From the IMG/VR virus record IMGVR_UViG_3300023179_006134, positions 22,037 to 86,036 of that record: a DNA stretch of 64,000 nucleotides, one strand, 5' to 3'. Below are positions 16,101 through 24,800 of this stretch, in pieces. Both the position numbers and the translations under genes were made by a program. The notes beneath the pieces were generated by a model, which did not search any database, had not been told where the DNA came from, and saw only the letters and a list, made by a program, of their open reading frames with translations. Every line of letters begins with the position of its first letter. Positions within the stretch are counted from its first letter, which is position 1. This DNA is from a virus.

Positions 16101-19002
16101 TCGATGCATTTACAACTAATAAGTGATATACACCATCCTGTTCTCCGGGAATATAAGGTTCAATTTGTTGAGCTCTATAAACAATCAAAGTTTCTCTATA
16201 TTGTTTGCGAACAAATCTTGGAAGTGATGTTGTTCGAGTCGAAACATTATTCACAAAGGTTCCTGGATTTGTGGTTAGACCTACAGTAAACTGTTTGAGA
16301 CTTGAGATTCCAACGACACTATAACCAAAATTAAATCCAGAGTTGACTGTTCCGGCAGTATTTGCAGAACTTACAACATTTAGAATACTTACCTGACTTC
16401 CAATAGACAATTCGTGAGGAAGTTCTGTATCAAAATATGCATATGTTCCATCCCAACTTGCATTCGAAATAATACGAAAGTTTCTTATCTCATTTTCGTT
16501 TGAGATTGAGACCGTTGTTGGACTAAATGCCTTGGCAACTTCTGCGTCTGATGAACCAATTGTAGTGGAGGATTCTTGAATAATAAATCCGTCCAGTGGT
16601 GGTCTTGCAGATGTAACACCAGCAGATGCAGGAATTACATAACGAAGTCTATAAATTGTATCCAGAACACTTCTTGGATCAACTTTACGATAGAGATATG
16701 TTCTGGGTGTGGATGCTCCAAGAGCAGTAGTTCCCAATGAAACAATCGTAGAGTAAATACTGTTTTGTGTAGATGCAGCAGAAACATTTATATACCAGTT
16801 ATTTTGAGAAGTATCATACTGAATCGGATGTCCAAAACTACCAGGAGTTTTATCAACAACTCGACTTTCGATTGTAAGAATTCCACCCTTATTATTTACT
16901 GAAATTGGTGTATCATTAATTGCATCATTTGGTGTTTTTGCAAGTTTAATTTGTGTAGTAGATGTTATTCCGGTTCCAGAAGTAATCGCATAATAAGTTA
17001 TATTTGAAATAATTCCATCGGGAAGATTTCCAGTAAAACTTTTTACACGAACCGATTCTCCTTCAATAAAAGTATGAGGTTGTGTGAGTGTAAAGACATT
17101 TGAGGTAATACTGCTCACACCCGCAATAGACTGTGCAACCTGAAAGGATTTGATTGCGATTGTTTCATTTGCAGTTCCTTGAGTGTCTGGCATTACAATA
17201 TTTGCCGAATACTCTTGAGACGATCCAGAATTCGAAATTAATACGTTCAGAGTATCATCTGTTTTTGCACCGACTCGATATCCCTGAAGAACATTTTGTG
17301 GTGGAGTTGAGGCATTTGTTTCATTATAAAGATATAGACGACTTGTGCTTGCAACTCCAACAGTTTTTGCAACATCAATTCCAATAAACTCAATCGTTCC
17401 TTCGAGAGTTTCAATTTCTCTTGGTGGAATTACGTGAGTAATATACCCTACATCATCTCTTGGGAATGCATTTCTCTTGAATCCAGTTGCAAGAAGTGAC
17501 TTTGATCCAAAGTTGGAGTTGGAGTTATTAATTGATTGATCTCCACCACTTTCTGCATTAAAGTGCGAATGAAATCCAATTGCAAAAATAGATACGTTTT
17601 GAATATATGCATCATTAATGGTTCGAATATGAAAACTCTCATATGCCGGTTTATAAACTGCTCTTGAATTGATACTTAAATTCTCATTTCCAGGAACAGT
17701 GCTGTCCGTATATTGTCCGGTGGTTGTATTATAAAGAACGAATGCACGATCATCTTTTTGTAGACTGATTCCTGTAAATTGTGCAAGAACCATCGACTTA
17801 AATCCTGTTGCCTTATCACCATCCGACAAAACTCCACACATTCCATAAACAGAACGCAAGGAAACATTAAAAATATATGGAGATGCAGAGGCAACAGTAT
17901 CAGTTTTGAGAGATAAAGATGCTCCTGTGACCGAAGGAAGAGCATTTATTGGTGCATTTTGAACCTGATAGGTAATCTGATTTGTTGCAGGAACACTTGT
18001 AACAACAAATTCTCCATTATAATCGTTATCTGATACATTATTAATTCGGAATGCGGTATCAACATCCAATCCGGTTATAGATTCTAATGTTGCAGTAATG
18101 GTTGTGGTCGGAGTGATACCATTTCCAGCACGAATACTTGTAATTCCAATATTACCTCCTGTTGGTCCCACAATACGATACTCACCAATTTTTGGTTGAA
18201 TATCAAGACCCGAAGAAGGATAATCTGGTTGAATTTGACGACCTGATGCTTGCCCATATGCAAGACCAACCTTCTCATAATACATTTCTAGATCTGTGCG
18301 ATCTGTAGAGTAAGTTTGGAAAGCATCAGAAATACTTACATCATTTACACCATCTGCATACTCAAAGCACGAAAGTTTATGATGTGAAAAATTCGGAACA
18401 AATAAATTGTCCGTATAATCTGTGTAACACTGTCCATTTGGATCTGCATCAAATAGTGAGAACTGCCAAAAATAACAAGTACCAGTCACACGAAAGATAC
18501 AAGACCTTTCAATATTATCATTTGTTGGATTCGGAACATATTTGGGACGGATTTTTGTTTTTCTTAAATCCAGTCCAACAAGTGAAGTACCACGAGGTAT
18601 GATTACTCCACCGTGAATACTATTCAGTTTATAGAGTTGATTGTCGGGAGAAGATAAATCAAAGGTCGTTGTTAAATCAAAAGGTGGAAAATCATTAGAG
18701 GTTTCTCCACCACGAAGTCTGTAATTATTTGCACCATCTGGAATCCAACCAGGACGATTATCAACAATATGATCTCCAGGATAAACAAGAATCGTAGTCT
18801 TATCAAATCTATCATTATCCAGACCAATCTGATATGAGAATCTTGCAGATTCAATCAGTGCTCTTTGAATTGTTTTAAATGGACGTGTTAAACTATTTCC
18901 TTGATTTTCAATATTATCAGTCGAGTCAAGGCTACTAGGGTCAACATATAAAATTGTACCACGTACTGACTTAAGAAAATTATCTAATCTGGAGAGACCC
19001 AT
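13138..19002 (-). CDS. Very large virion structural protein, fibre-like
   Basis: A 1954-residue protein, among the largest in the window. The start MGLSRLDNFLKSVRGTILYVDPSS and the following IQRALIESARFSYQ and VYPGDHIVDNRPGW blocks are typical of a widely conserved cyanomyovirus structural protein with a pectate-lyase-like beta-helix start. The remainder is repetitive, Gly/Thr/Ser-rich and beta-strand rich. It ends in short fibre-type modules (NVGIGTSVPRFNLELG, SVGIGTTSPRAKLDI). A late box lies at 19034-19041. Probably a long fibre or baseplate-attached spike; exact location unknown. Confidence 0.75.
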   Translation of the reverse strand: MGLSRLDNFLKSVRGTILYVDPSSLDSTDNIENQGNSLTRPFKTIQRALIESARFSYQIGLDNDRFDKTTILVYPGDHIVDNRPGWIPDGANNYRLRGGETSNDFPPFDLTTTFDLSSPDNQLYKLNSIHGGVIIPRGTSLVGLDLRKTKIRPKYVPNPTNDNIERSCIFRVTGTCYFWQFSLFDADPNGQCYTDYTDNLFVPNFSHHKLSCFEYADGVNDVSISDAFQTYSTDRTDLEMYYEKVGLAYGQASGRQIQPDYPSSGLDIQPKIGEYRIVGPTGGNIGITSIRAGNGITPTTTITATLESITGLDVDTAFRINNVSDNDYNGEFVVTSVPATNQITYQVQNAPINALPSVTGASLSLKTDTVASASPYIFNVSLRSVYGMCGVLSDGDKATGFKSMVLAQFTGISLQKDDRAFVLYNTTTGQYTDSTVPGNENLSINSRAVYKPAYESFHIRTINDAYIQNVSIFAIGFHSHFNAESGGDQSINNSNSNFGSKSLLATGFKRNAFPRDDVGYITHVIPPREIETLEGTIEFIGIDVAKTVGVASTSRLYLYNETNASTPPQNVLQGYRVGAKTDDTLNVLISNSGSSQEYSANIVMPDTQGTANETIAIKSFQVAQSIAGVSSITSNVFTLTQPHTFIEGESVRVKSFTGNLPDGIISNITYYAITSGTGITSTTQIKLAKTPNDAINDTPISVNNKGGILTIESRVVDKTPGSFGHPIQYDTSQNNWYINVSAASTQNSIYSTIVSLGTTALGASTPRTYLYRKVDPRSVLDTIYRLRYVIPASAGVTSARPPLDGFIIQESSTTIGSSDAEVAKAFSPTTVSISNENEIRNFRIISNASWDGTYAYFDTELPHELSIGSQVSILNVVSSANTAGTVNSGFNFGYSVVGISSLKQFTVGLTTNPGTFVNNVSTRTTSLPRFVRKQYRETLIVYRAQQIEPYIPGEQDGVYHLLVVNASNSPSVAPFTGLRFSQPIQNLYPQLNRDNPVSDPKAATSFALSNPIGQVVVDDPQSSITKESLSKGLIDFGVGVGLTDIVSSSTGIAHTFHTAIDHGFNPITSVGITSAGLAYGVGSGGVENLYNARLVGFAGSTTGANATARITVNASGSITAVKIIDGGSAYGIGNTLAVVGVATTSGFVQGYVTVTGVYNHIGECLTVAGVVPATLNGYNTVYKITGIATGNIKQLQVESASAVGNASTTGIGVTVTAYSRAINAGKSIDITTLTYDNTTGISTITTIQNHGLSVGNKITIGGANSSLFNSDFLVKKVNSLVQFETFVGIGTTSPATTGTKTIYIKAFGSQGGTVTTEDENIAGRLEPQYAGITTTLSSAINTATVDNFNIQNITSLDLNIGDYLLIDSEIMRIKTTVTGNPVYVFRGVYGTNASTHDNGSVVRRIKLRPIELRRHSIIRASGHTFEYVGFGPGNYSTAFPDRQDRVLSDQEEILSQSTKVDGGLVVFTGMNDRGAFYVGNKKVNSATGQEQVFDSPIPTVTGEDILSAVSIGFDALTPLEISVSRSIRVEGGTDGKLISEFDGPVIFNQKITSNAPDGIEANSIFLQGDATVSRKYTVGVTQPTVSGNPGDIAYYTDPNRGGYVGWIYTLENDWYRFGNISISETENHMIFDRVGIATTSAGTSRLVIGAGSSLFSVNATGGVGIGTTANTFKLNVNGNTNIGGTITASYFSGDGSLLSNVNISAAGWTNITGGIYNTALNNVGIGTSVPRFNLELGAIGTSSTSLYVNGTSTFIGLVTTGNVVVGGMLTSTSFRLDGSSSNIRAGIITTTTLNVGTGGTIITTNSTSVGIGTTSPRAKLDIEGHTRFKTYSENVEYLSVVANQVTIDLSKAQSFICTATSNIDQFNLLNPPSASTEFTIKIDQDSTGSRTVGIDTFRNSVGTAIPVYWPGGGVLPIVTPTASRSDIYTFKTFDGSNITSVGLYGVVVGQNFAN

Positions 19003-19033
19003 TTTTTTATTACTTATAGTTTCCGTTATAAGT

Positions 19034-19041
19034 TATTTATC
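19034..19041 (-). promoter_or_regulatory. T4-like late promoter box
   Basis: GATAAATA on the minus strand, 32 bases before the ATG of the 1954-residue structural gene and just after the terminator at 19049-19072, as expected for a fresh late start after an early unit ends. Confidence 0.65.
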
Positions 19042-19048
19042 ATACGAC

Positions 19049-19072
19049 AAAACCTCCGGTGAAGGAGGTTTT
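19049..19072 (-). terminator. Intrinsic terminator hairpin of the small early unit
   Basis: AAAACCTCC (19049-19057) pairs perfectly with GGAGGTTTT (19064-19072) around a GGTGAA loop. On the minus strand the stem ends in a short U stretch. It follows the three small genes at 19219-19734 and precedes the late box of the next gene. The symmetrical A/T ends could also stop plus-strand transcripts. Confidence 0.7.
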
Positions 19073-19218
19073 GGATTTACAAAAGTAAAGTTTAATATCT
19101 GGATATTTTAATAATAAGAGCACATATCATTACAGAATAACTTAGAAGAAATGCGTGAAAATAATCCACGAGTAAAAATTCTTGTTTACTCTTTTATGTA
19201 TGATTTTTATGAGTAATA

Positions 19219-19389
19219 TTACTCACTTTGTTTTGATTTACTGATAAGATATTCAACAGTATTTACAACGTCATTCATCGCATCACGGAGATTTAAACTT
19301 TGCCCCGATTCCATATCAAAAGTGGATGGGTCTGTAAGTGTCCATCTCCACTGATTCATATCTTGATTATACCAGAGATTTATGATCAT
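19219..19389 (-). CDS. Small conserved-type cyanophage protein, unknown
   Basis: A 56-residue ORF starting MIINLWYNQDMNQWRWTL and ending in a Lys/Ser/Glu tail. The Trp-rich start followed by an amphipathic helix looks like a folded small protein. Its start lies inside the end of the previous gene (23-base overlap), which suggests coupled translation. It is the last gene before the terminator. I do not recognise a function; small early genes of this kind are candidates for host takeover. Confidence 0.6.
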   Translation of the reverse strand: MIINLWYNQDMNQWRWTLTDPSTFDMESGQSLNLRDAMNDVVNTVEYLISKSKQSE

Positions 19390-19534
19390 TCTTACAGTAT
19401 TCCAAGTTAACCCAATTCAGAAGAGCATTTATTTCTGTTTTCTTTTTTTCAGTAAAATCATTACCTTTACTGAATAAGTAGAAATCTAGTGCTTCGATAG
19501 CAAGTTGTCTGTCTTTTTGTGATAGTAATGACAT
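19367..19534 (-). CDS. Small hypothetical protein
   Basis: A 55-residue ORF (MSLLSQKDRQLAIEALDFYL...), predicted helical, with a Lys-rich middle and NALLNWVNLEY near the end. It lies between the 62- and 56-residue genes and overlaps the latter. No family recognised. Confidence 0.6.
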   Translation of the reverse strand: MSLLSQKDRQLAIEALDFYLFSKGNDFTEKKKTEINALLNWVNLEYCKNDHKSLV

Positions 19535-19545
19535 TTTATGTTTTA

Positions 19546-19734
19546 TCAGGGGCCTGTATATACTAATTTATCTTCTTCTAATGTGCTACGAACGTATTGT
19601 AATACATTCATAAACTCATCTACAGTATCACAGGACACTTTCCTCTCACTACCTTCGTTAGAATACAAATATACTGTTCTTTTGAGGGTGTCCACAACGC
19701 ATCTTGTCAGATACTCTTCTTGCATTTGAGTCAT
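19546..19734 (-). CDS. Small hypothetical protein, first gene of the early unit
   Basis: A 62-residue ORF beginning MTQMQEEYLTRCVVDTLKRT. It reads as two helices around a short strand region (VYLYSNEGSERKV), with DEFMNVLQYVRSTL as the second helix. It starts 16 bases after a fully consensus sigma70 -10 box, so it should be transcribed by unmodified host polymerase early in infection. Unknown function. Confidence 0.65.
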   Translation of the reverse strand: MTQMQEEYLTRCVVDTLKRTVYLYSNEGSERKVSCDTVDEFMNVLQYVRSTLEEDKLVYTGP

Positions 19735-19749
19735 TTTGATTGCTTATGT

Positions 19750-19778
19750 ATTATAAGGCACTGAAGAAGTTTTGTCAA
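19750..19778 (-). promoter_or_regulatory. Consensus sigma70 promoter
   Basis: TTGACA (19773-19778) and TATAAT (19750-19755) on the minus strand with a 17-base spacer: full consensus. It drives three small genes and ends at the hairpin at 19049-19072. It lies in the gap before the stop of the structural gene at 19784. Confidence 0.88.
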
Positions 19779-19783
19779 GGAAT

Positions 19784-20524
19784 TTATTTCAAATTTAACC
19801 AATCTTGTCCCGGATAATCTTTGGCAGATGTTCCCTCATATTCAACAATCAATTTTTCCATATCTTTTCTTTCTGCATAAACAGTAAAATAACAATTTGT
19901 TGGTCCACTTTCTCTATTTTTGATTATGATTTGTTGTCCCCAGATTATTTTTTCCACATAAAGTTCTTGATAAGTTCCATATGGCGTTAAGTTTACACTT
20001 ATTGACTCTGGATGAATCAAATCTTTCCAATATTTTGGAAGTTCAATTACATTTGTATCTTCCAATTTTCCACGAAAATACACTGCAATTTCTGGCCCTT
20101 CTAAACTAATATGTCGCAGACGATGTGTTTCTGGTTTGGAGGGATGTGGAATATCAAACGGTTTTGCAGGAAGTGCTTTTGCAAGATTAATGTCTGAGAT
20201 TATGTTAACACCAGAAACAGTTAATGATCCAAGAACATTTAAATTTAGATCTATAGCTACACTACCATTAAAATATGAAGTCGTTGCATCAACAAAAAAT
20301 TGTGCAATCGGGCCCGTGCTTCTTTCTAAAGTTACATTTGCAGTGCTCGTGCCATCTAAATGTAGATAAACATAATCTGATGGAGTACTCAAGAGCACCA
20401 TTGAGACATCATCTAAATTAAATGTCGGGTCCTCAAATATATTTGTAAAATCATCATTTTGACGAAATTTATATTGTGCTCCGGGACCCGAAAATGTTCC
20501 ATAGTTTTGAAATAAAAATGCCAT
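19784..20524 (-). CDS. Virion structural protein, tail-fibre-associated
   Basis: A 246-residue protein. After a structural start, residues 125-235 carry a domain shared with the next gene upstream: FDIPHPSKPETHRL, LEGPEIAVYFRGKL, IELPKYWKDLI, VNLTPYGTYQELYV. This HPSKP...LEGPE module recurs in cyanophage fibre proteins. The two genes overlap by one base and look like a duplication. Function in the virion unknown. Confidence 0.65.
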   Translation of the reverse strand: MAFLFQNYGTFSGPGAQYKFRQNDDFTNIFEDPTFNLDDVSMVLLSTPSDYVYLHLDGTSTANVTLERSTGPIAQFFVDATTSYFNGSVAIDLNLNVLGSLTVSGVNIISDINLAKALPAKPFDIPHPSKPETHRLRHISLEGPEIAVYFRGKLEDTNVIELPKYWKDLIHPESISVNLTPYGTYQELYVEKIIWGQQIIIKNRESGPTNCYFTVYAERKDMEKLIVEYEGTSAKDYPGQDWLNLK

Positions 20525-21186
20525 TATGCATCAACCTCAGTAATCAATATTTCTACATCTCTTCTTGTTGCAAAGATATGATAAAAACAATTGATTGGAA
20601 TTCCAGATTTGGACTGAAGATATACCTTATTATTTCCGATTCTTTTTACAATAATATCCTGATGTGCTCCAATTGGAGTGAGAGAGACTGTAATCGTAGT
20701 CTCATCAATTAATTTTGTCCAGTATTCTGGGAGTTCAATTTCTGTTCGATTCAGAACTCTTCCACGACAATACACTGCGTTTTCTGGACCCTCTAAACAA
20801 GAATGAATGAGTTTCTTTTCTGGTTTCGTAGGATGGTCAATAATAAAGTTTTTGATTTGTGCCTGAAGAATTCTTGTTCTTACAATATCTGCCTCAATAA
20901 ACCTTGATTTTAGAAGTTCATCTACTCTTACAAATCTTTCAAATCTTGCCATCAATTTACACCAAAGAGAATATATTGGTGCAGTTTTTACATCTTCATT
21001 TGCCGAAACTCCAACCATTAGTGATGCCTGTGCTGCTGAAAATTGTTGTGCCGCACCAACCTGTAATGGTCCTTCTACAAAAGAAGAACCTCTGATTTTT
21101 GTGGGACCAACTCCAAGGGCAACTGGCACACCAGCACCTACAACAAGTTGTCCACCTACTGCAATATCATCCACACAATCTGACAT
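20524..21186 (-). CDS. Virion structural protein, paralogue of 19784-20524
   Basis: A 220-residue protein. The C-terminal half matches its neighbour: FIIDHPTKPEKKLIHSCLEGP, NAVYCRGRV, IELPEYWTKLID, VSLTPIGAHQDIIV. The N-terminal half differs (VGGQLVVGAGVPVALGVG, then helices ending ADIVRTRILQAQIKN) and looks like a strand-rich attachment region plus a short coiled coil. Probably a baseplate- or fibre-associated protein. Confidence 0.65.
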   Translation of the reverse strand: MSDCVDDIAVGGQLVVGAGVPVALGVGPTKIRGSSFVEGPLQVGAAQQFSAAQASLMVGVSANEDVKTAPIYSLWCKLMARFERFVRVDELLKSRFIEADIVRTRILQAQIKNFIIDHPTKPEKKLIHSCLEGPENAVYCRGRVLNRTEIELPEYWTKLIDETTITVSLTPIGAHQDIIVKRIGNNKVYLQSKSGIPINCFYHIFATRRDVEILITEVDA

Positions 21187-21198
21187 TTGTTTTACTCC

Positions 21199-21819
21199 TT
21201 ATTTACAAGATTCTTTAGACTGAAAATCCTTTCCACCAACCTTACTATCTTTGACTGCAACTGCATCAGTAATTTGACGAATCATTGATGAGTATATTTT
21301 CATACCACTATTTGCTGCCATTTCTACATTTCCTGGACTTGCTAGTTTTAGAAAAGTCTTGGCATTTACCAAAACTTTTTTTCCGTCCATTTTTATATTT
21401 TCACTTGCATTCATTGTAATATTTCCCTTGCTTCCCCCTTCACCCACAGCAACCATTTCAATATCGGTTGCCTGCATTCTAATTTTACCATTTCTTGCAA
21501 TAATGTCAATGTTTCCATTTTTTGCACAAATCATCAAAGTATCTTCTGCTTCTTTTTTATCATCTCCCGATACAATTGAAATTCTACCTGGAGCAGTGAT
21601 TTGAGTACATCCTTTTCTGGGACCATCCTTATCTAGAACAATCGAATGTCTTCCATCAGAAGCCTGAATTAAAACATCGGCAATTACATCACCTGGTTTA
21701 TGAAGATGACCGAGAGTAATTGATCCGTGATCGTTACTTCCAATACAATTTGTTGTATATGTTTTTTTAGAAGTTGTGTTACCAGATCTATCGTTAACAG
21801 TATTTTGTGCAGTTGCCAT
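21199..21819 (-). CDS. gp5/VgrG C-terminal-like spike protein
   Basis: A 206-residue protein. Residues 70-185 are a run of short strand repeats (GRISIVSGD, DTLMICAKNGNIDIIARNG, IRMQATDIEMVA, NITMNASENIKMDGKKVLVNA, LKLASPGNVEMAANSGMKI), the triple-stranded beta-helix pattern of the T4 gp5 needle and VgrG. In T4 this needle is the C-terminus of gp5; here the OB-fold hub protein at 26706-28406 lacks it, so I infer a separately encoded needle. Confidence 0.65.
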   Translation of the reverse strand: MATAQNTVNDRSGNTTSKKTYTTNCIGSNDHGSITLGHLHKPGDVIADVLIQASDGRHSIVLDKDGPRKGCTQITAPGRISIVSGDDKKEAEDTLMICAKNGNIDIIARNGKIRMQATDIEMVAVGEGGSKGNITMNASENIKMDGKKVLVNAKTFLKLASPGNVEMAANSGMKIYSSMIRQITDAVAVKDSKVGGKDFQSKESCK

Positions 21820-21831
21820 CAGGTATAAAAA

Positions 21832-24800
21832 TTAAATGAGATTTGTGGGAGTTCCCGGAATATTGAGTCTGGGATTGTTGCTATTGTTATCGGTACCAAA
21901 CTTCTCAATTGCACTTGGAGCAGTTGTGACTTCTGCCGTGATGCTTTCTTGAAGAGTATCATAAACACGAATGAGTGTTCCGACTGTCTTATAGTATCCT
22001 GCATAACGAATACCGTTTTCATAGAAAACAGCACCATAGTAAGGTCTTCCACCTATGTATCCAGTTTGTTTGAGACCGACAAGATCGGTCACCTGAATGA
22101 GTTTCTGATTGTCTCTGGTCAGAGCAGGATCAATCGGATCTCTTACAACTCTGAATACTGGTCGGAAGGAAGCATTCACTCCCGTATCTGATATCATAGT
22201 GATTGATGGATACTCTGGGAAACAGGTACCATTATCCAAAATTTTGACTCTAGAGATTCTTCCAAAAGAATCACAAACATAATCTAAAATTACACCATTA
22301 TCCGGAACAATTTGAAGTTTATCTACTCCACAATTATAGTTGATTCCAGGATTTTCGACAATTACTTCATCAAGTATCAAACAAACAGGATATTGTGGTG
22401 GAGGGGGCAATTCACCCGTTCCTGGTGGTGTTGGTCCTGGTGGTGTTGGTCCTGGTGGTGTTGGTCCTGGTGGTAGGTCCACACATTTTTGAGTTACTGG
22501 GTCATACTCTTGACCTGGAGGACAATCAATCGGCGGTTTAATACATTTTTTAGTAATCTTATCATATACTTCACCAGGAGGACAAATATTAATACATTCT
22601 CCGGTTTTTGGATCTAGTATTTGCCCAGGAGGACACTCTTTGGGTGGAGGTTCACATTTTCCAGTGATTGGATTTAGTTTTAATCCAGGAGGACAGGCAT
22701 AACCATTTCCAGGATCGTCTACAATTACTCTTGATATAATTCCCTTTCCCTTAACCAGTTTAGGACAGGGTGGTGGAATTAAAATCGCAGAAACACCAAT
22801 GGGATTTGTCGTCCAGGGAAGAGGAGCAACTTTACTGACCGATGAGTTTTTAATAATCTCTACAAAAGTCACTACAGGATTTTCTCTGAATCCAGTGTTT
22901 GCTATTCTAATGTTTGAGAGTTCTAATTGTACTGATTTTTTTCCTTTTGTTGCATTAAACAAAAATGTTCTTTTGTCCTCAAATACCTTAGCCCTTCCTA
23001 CCTCTATTCCATCAACTCGAACGATTACTAAATCATCTGCTAGTGCAGTTAGATTATATTTACCATCTTCAGGGAAATCAACATTTCTCCAAGTCATAAT
23101 CCAAGTTTTTCCCTGAATTTCTTCTGTTGGAGTCAAAGTATTCTCAAAGAATGGGGATATTAAACCAGGAACATAACTTGCAAGAGCAGGACCTTCATAA
23201 GTTACACCATCTTTATTTGTTCCGGAACCATAAGTTTCGATGTTGGTATTAACAGGTGCTGCATTTGGTATTGCAGTAGGAGCATAAAATGCAACACCTT
23301 CACTTACATAACCAAGTGCGGGTAGTGTTGGTATTTCATTTGTATCTGCAGTATAAAAATGTTCTCCTGGAATCGGACCAAATACACCAATTCCTGGAGG
23401 TCTATAAAATCTAAAAACTTCAATTCGATTTGGTCCAGGTTGTGAATATACAAGACCAACAATTCCTTCGAAGGAATATCCAGCCAATATTGCAGAACTT
23501 TTTTCACCACCATCAATTGTATATAAGTGATCTCCACCATTAAATAAACGATACACTGGAACTGTTTCGGCAACATTTGTGGATTCTTTTCTGAACATCT
23601 TCCACGCAGTACCTTGAGAATTTTCAGGTTTGAGTAGATTTTCGTCTAATAATTCTTCTTTTGGATTGGTAGTATAAAAGTGTGTTGCACCTGCTGGTCC
23701 ACTAAAATCTTCAGTATAATACCGGAGCATATCAACCAATATGATATCACTCACCGATGGTCCTGTAGATGGAACAGATATTTCCCAATCTCTGGTACTA
23801 AAAACTTTGATTGGAATATCAAATGCTCTTTCGATAGGTGTATTAAAAACTTCGACTTCAATTTGATGAGTTCCTTTTTCCAAATAAACTTTTTCTAATC
23901 TTGGATTGGATACAGTAAATGGATCTAATTTCGATACTTCCTTTCCATCAATTAAAACTCTTCCAGTATTATCGACAGTTCCACGAACTCCATAAAATCC
24001 AGGATATGGAAGTTCGACAGTCCAGGTGTTTGTAAAATTAACTCCTGCCCTATCAGTTTCATCAGTATCAAATGGTGGAACTGGTGAAATTGCATACCGA
24101 TTCATAAACTTGGACCAGGCAGTTCCCTTGGTTGGATCACCTGTAGTACGTCTCACTGGATACCACTGTTCCTTTGATGTTGGAAATCTTGTTGACCAAA
24201 TTGGATTTGGAGGGCATCTTCCGGTTTGAATTGGTGCTGGTTCTTTTGGAACAGGAAGTGGTGGGGCATCAATACTCACCGAAATTCCCATTGGATTTTC
24301 ATTAAAAGATTTTGGAGATACAATTTCTCCGGTTGTAAATGTAGTCTCAATATTGACTGCAAGAACCATTGGATTTCTTGTAGCAATCGGTCCAACTTCA
24401 ATATTTTCTAACTCTGCACGAATCGTATAGTTTCCTTGATTAAATGTATATACCTGATCTAAATCTGGATTTCTTTTTCCTGGGGCATAAAAACCTTCCT
24501 TACGAATTAAAGTTTCACCAATATAAAGAGAGACATTATCATCCACAGCAATTTGAATTCTATAATCGCCAGTAACCGGAAAGGTTACATTATTCCAAAT
24601 AATAGTATGAATTCCTGCAAATGATTTAACCTGTGCCTCTGCGGTTGAAGTGTCAAAGGGGCATACACCATAACGATCAAGTAAACCGGATGTAAGTGAT
24701 GCTGCCGGATTTGTTCTCCAAAGAGTACGATTTGCCTTTGAAATATAATCAACAGTATTAAAAACATTTTCATTTCGAATCGTAGATGGTGCCGATGCTC

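Noticed and set aside
19151-19219. A 22-residue plus-strand ORF (MRENNPRVKILVYSFMYDFYE)
   Set aside because: It ends inside the small early unit on the other strand; too short, no clear ribosome site and no known match.
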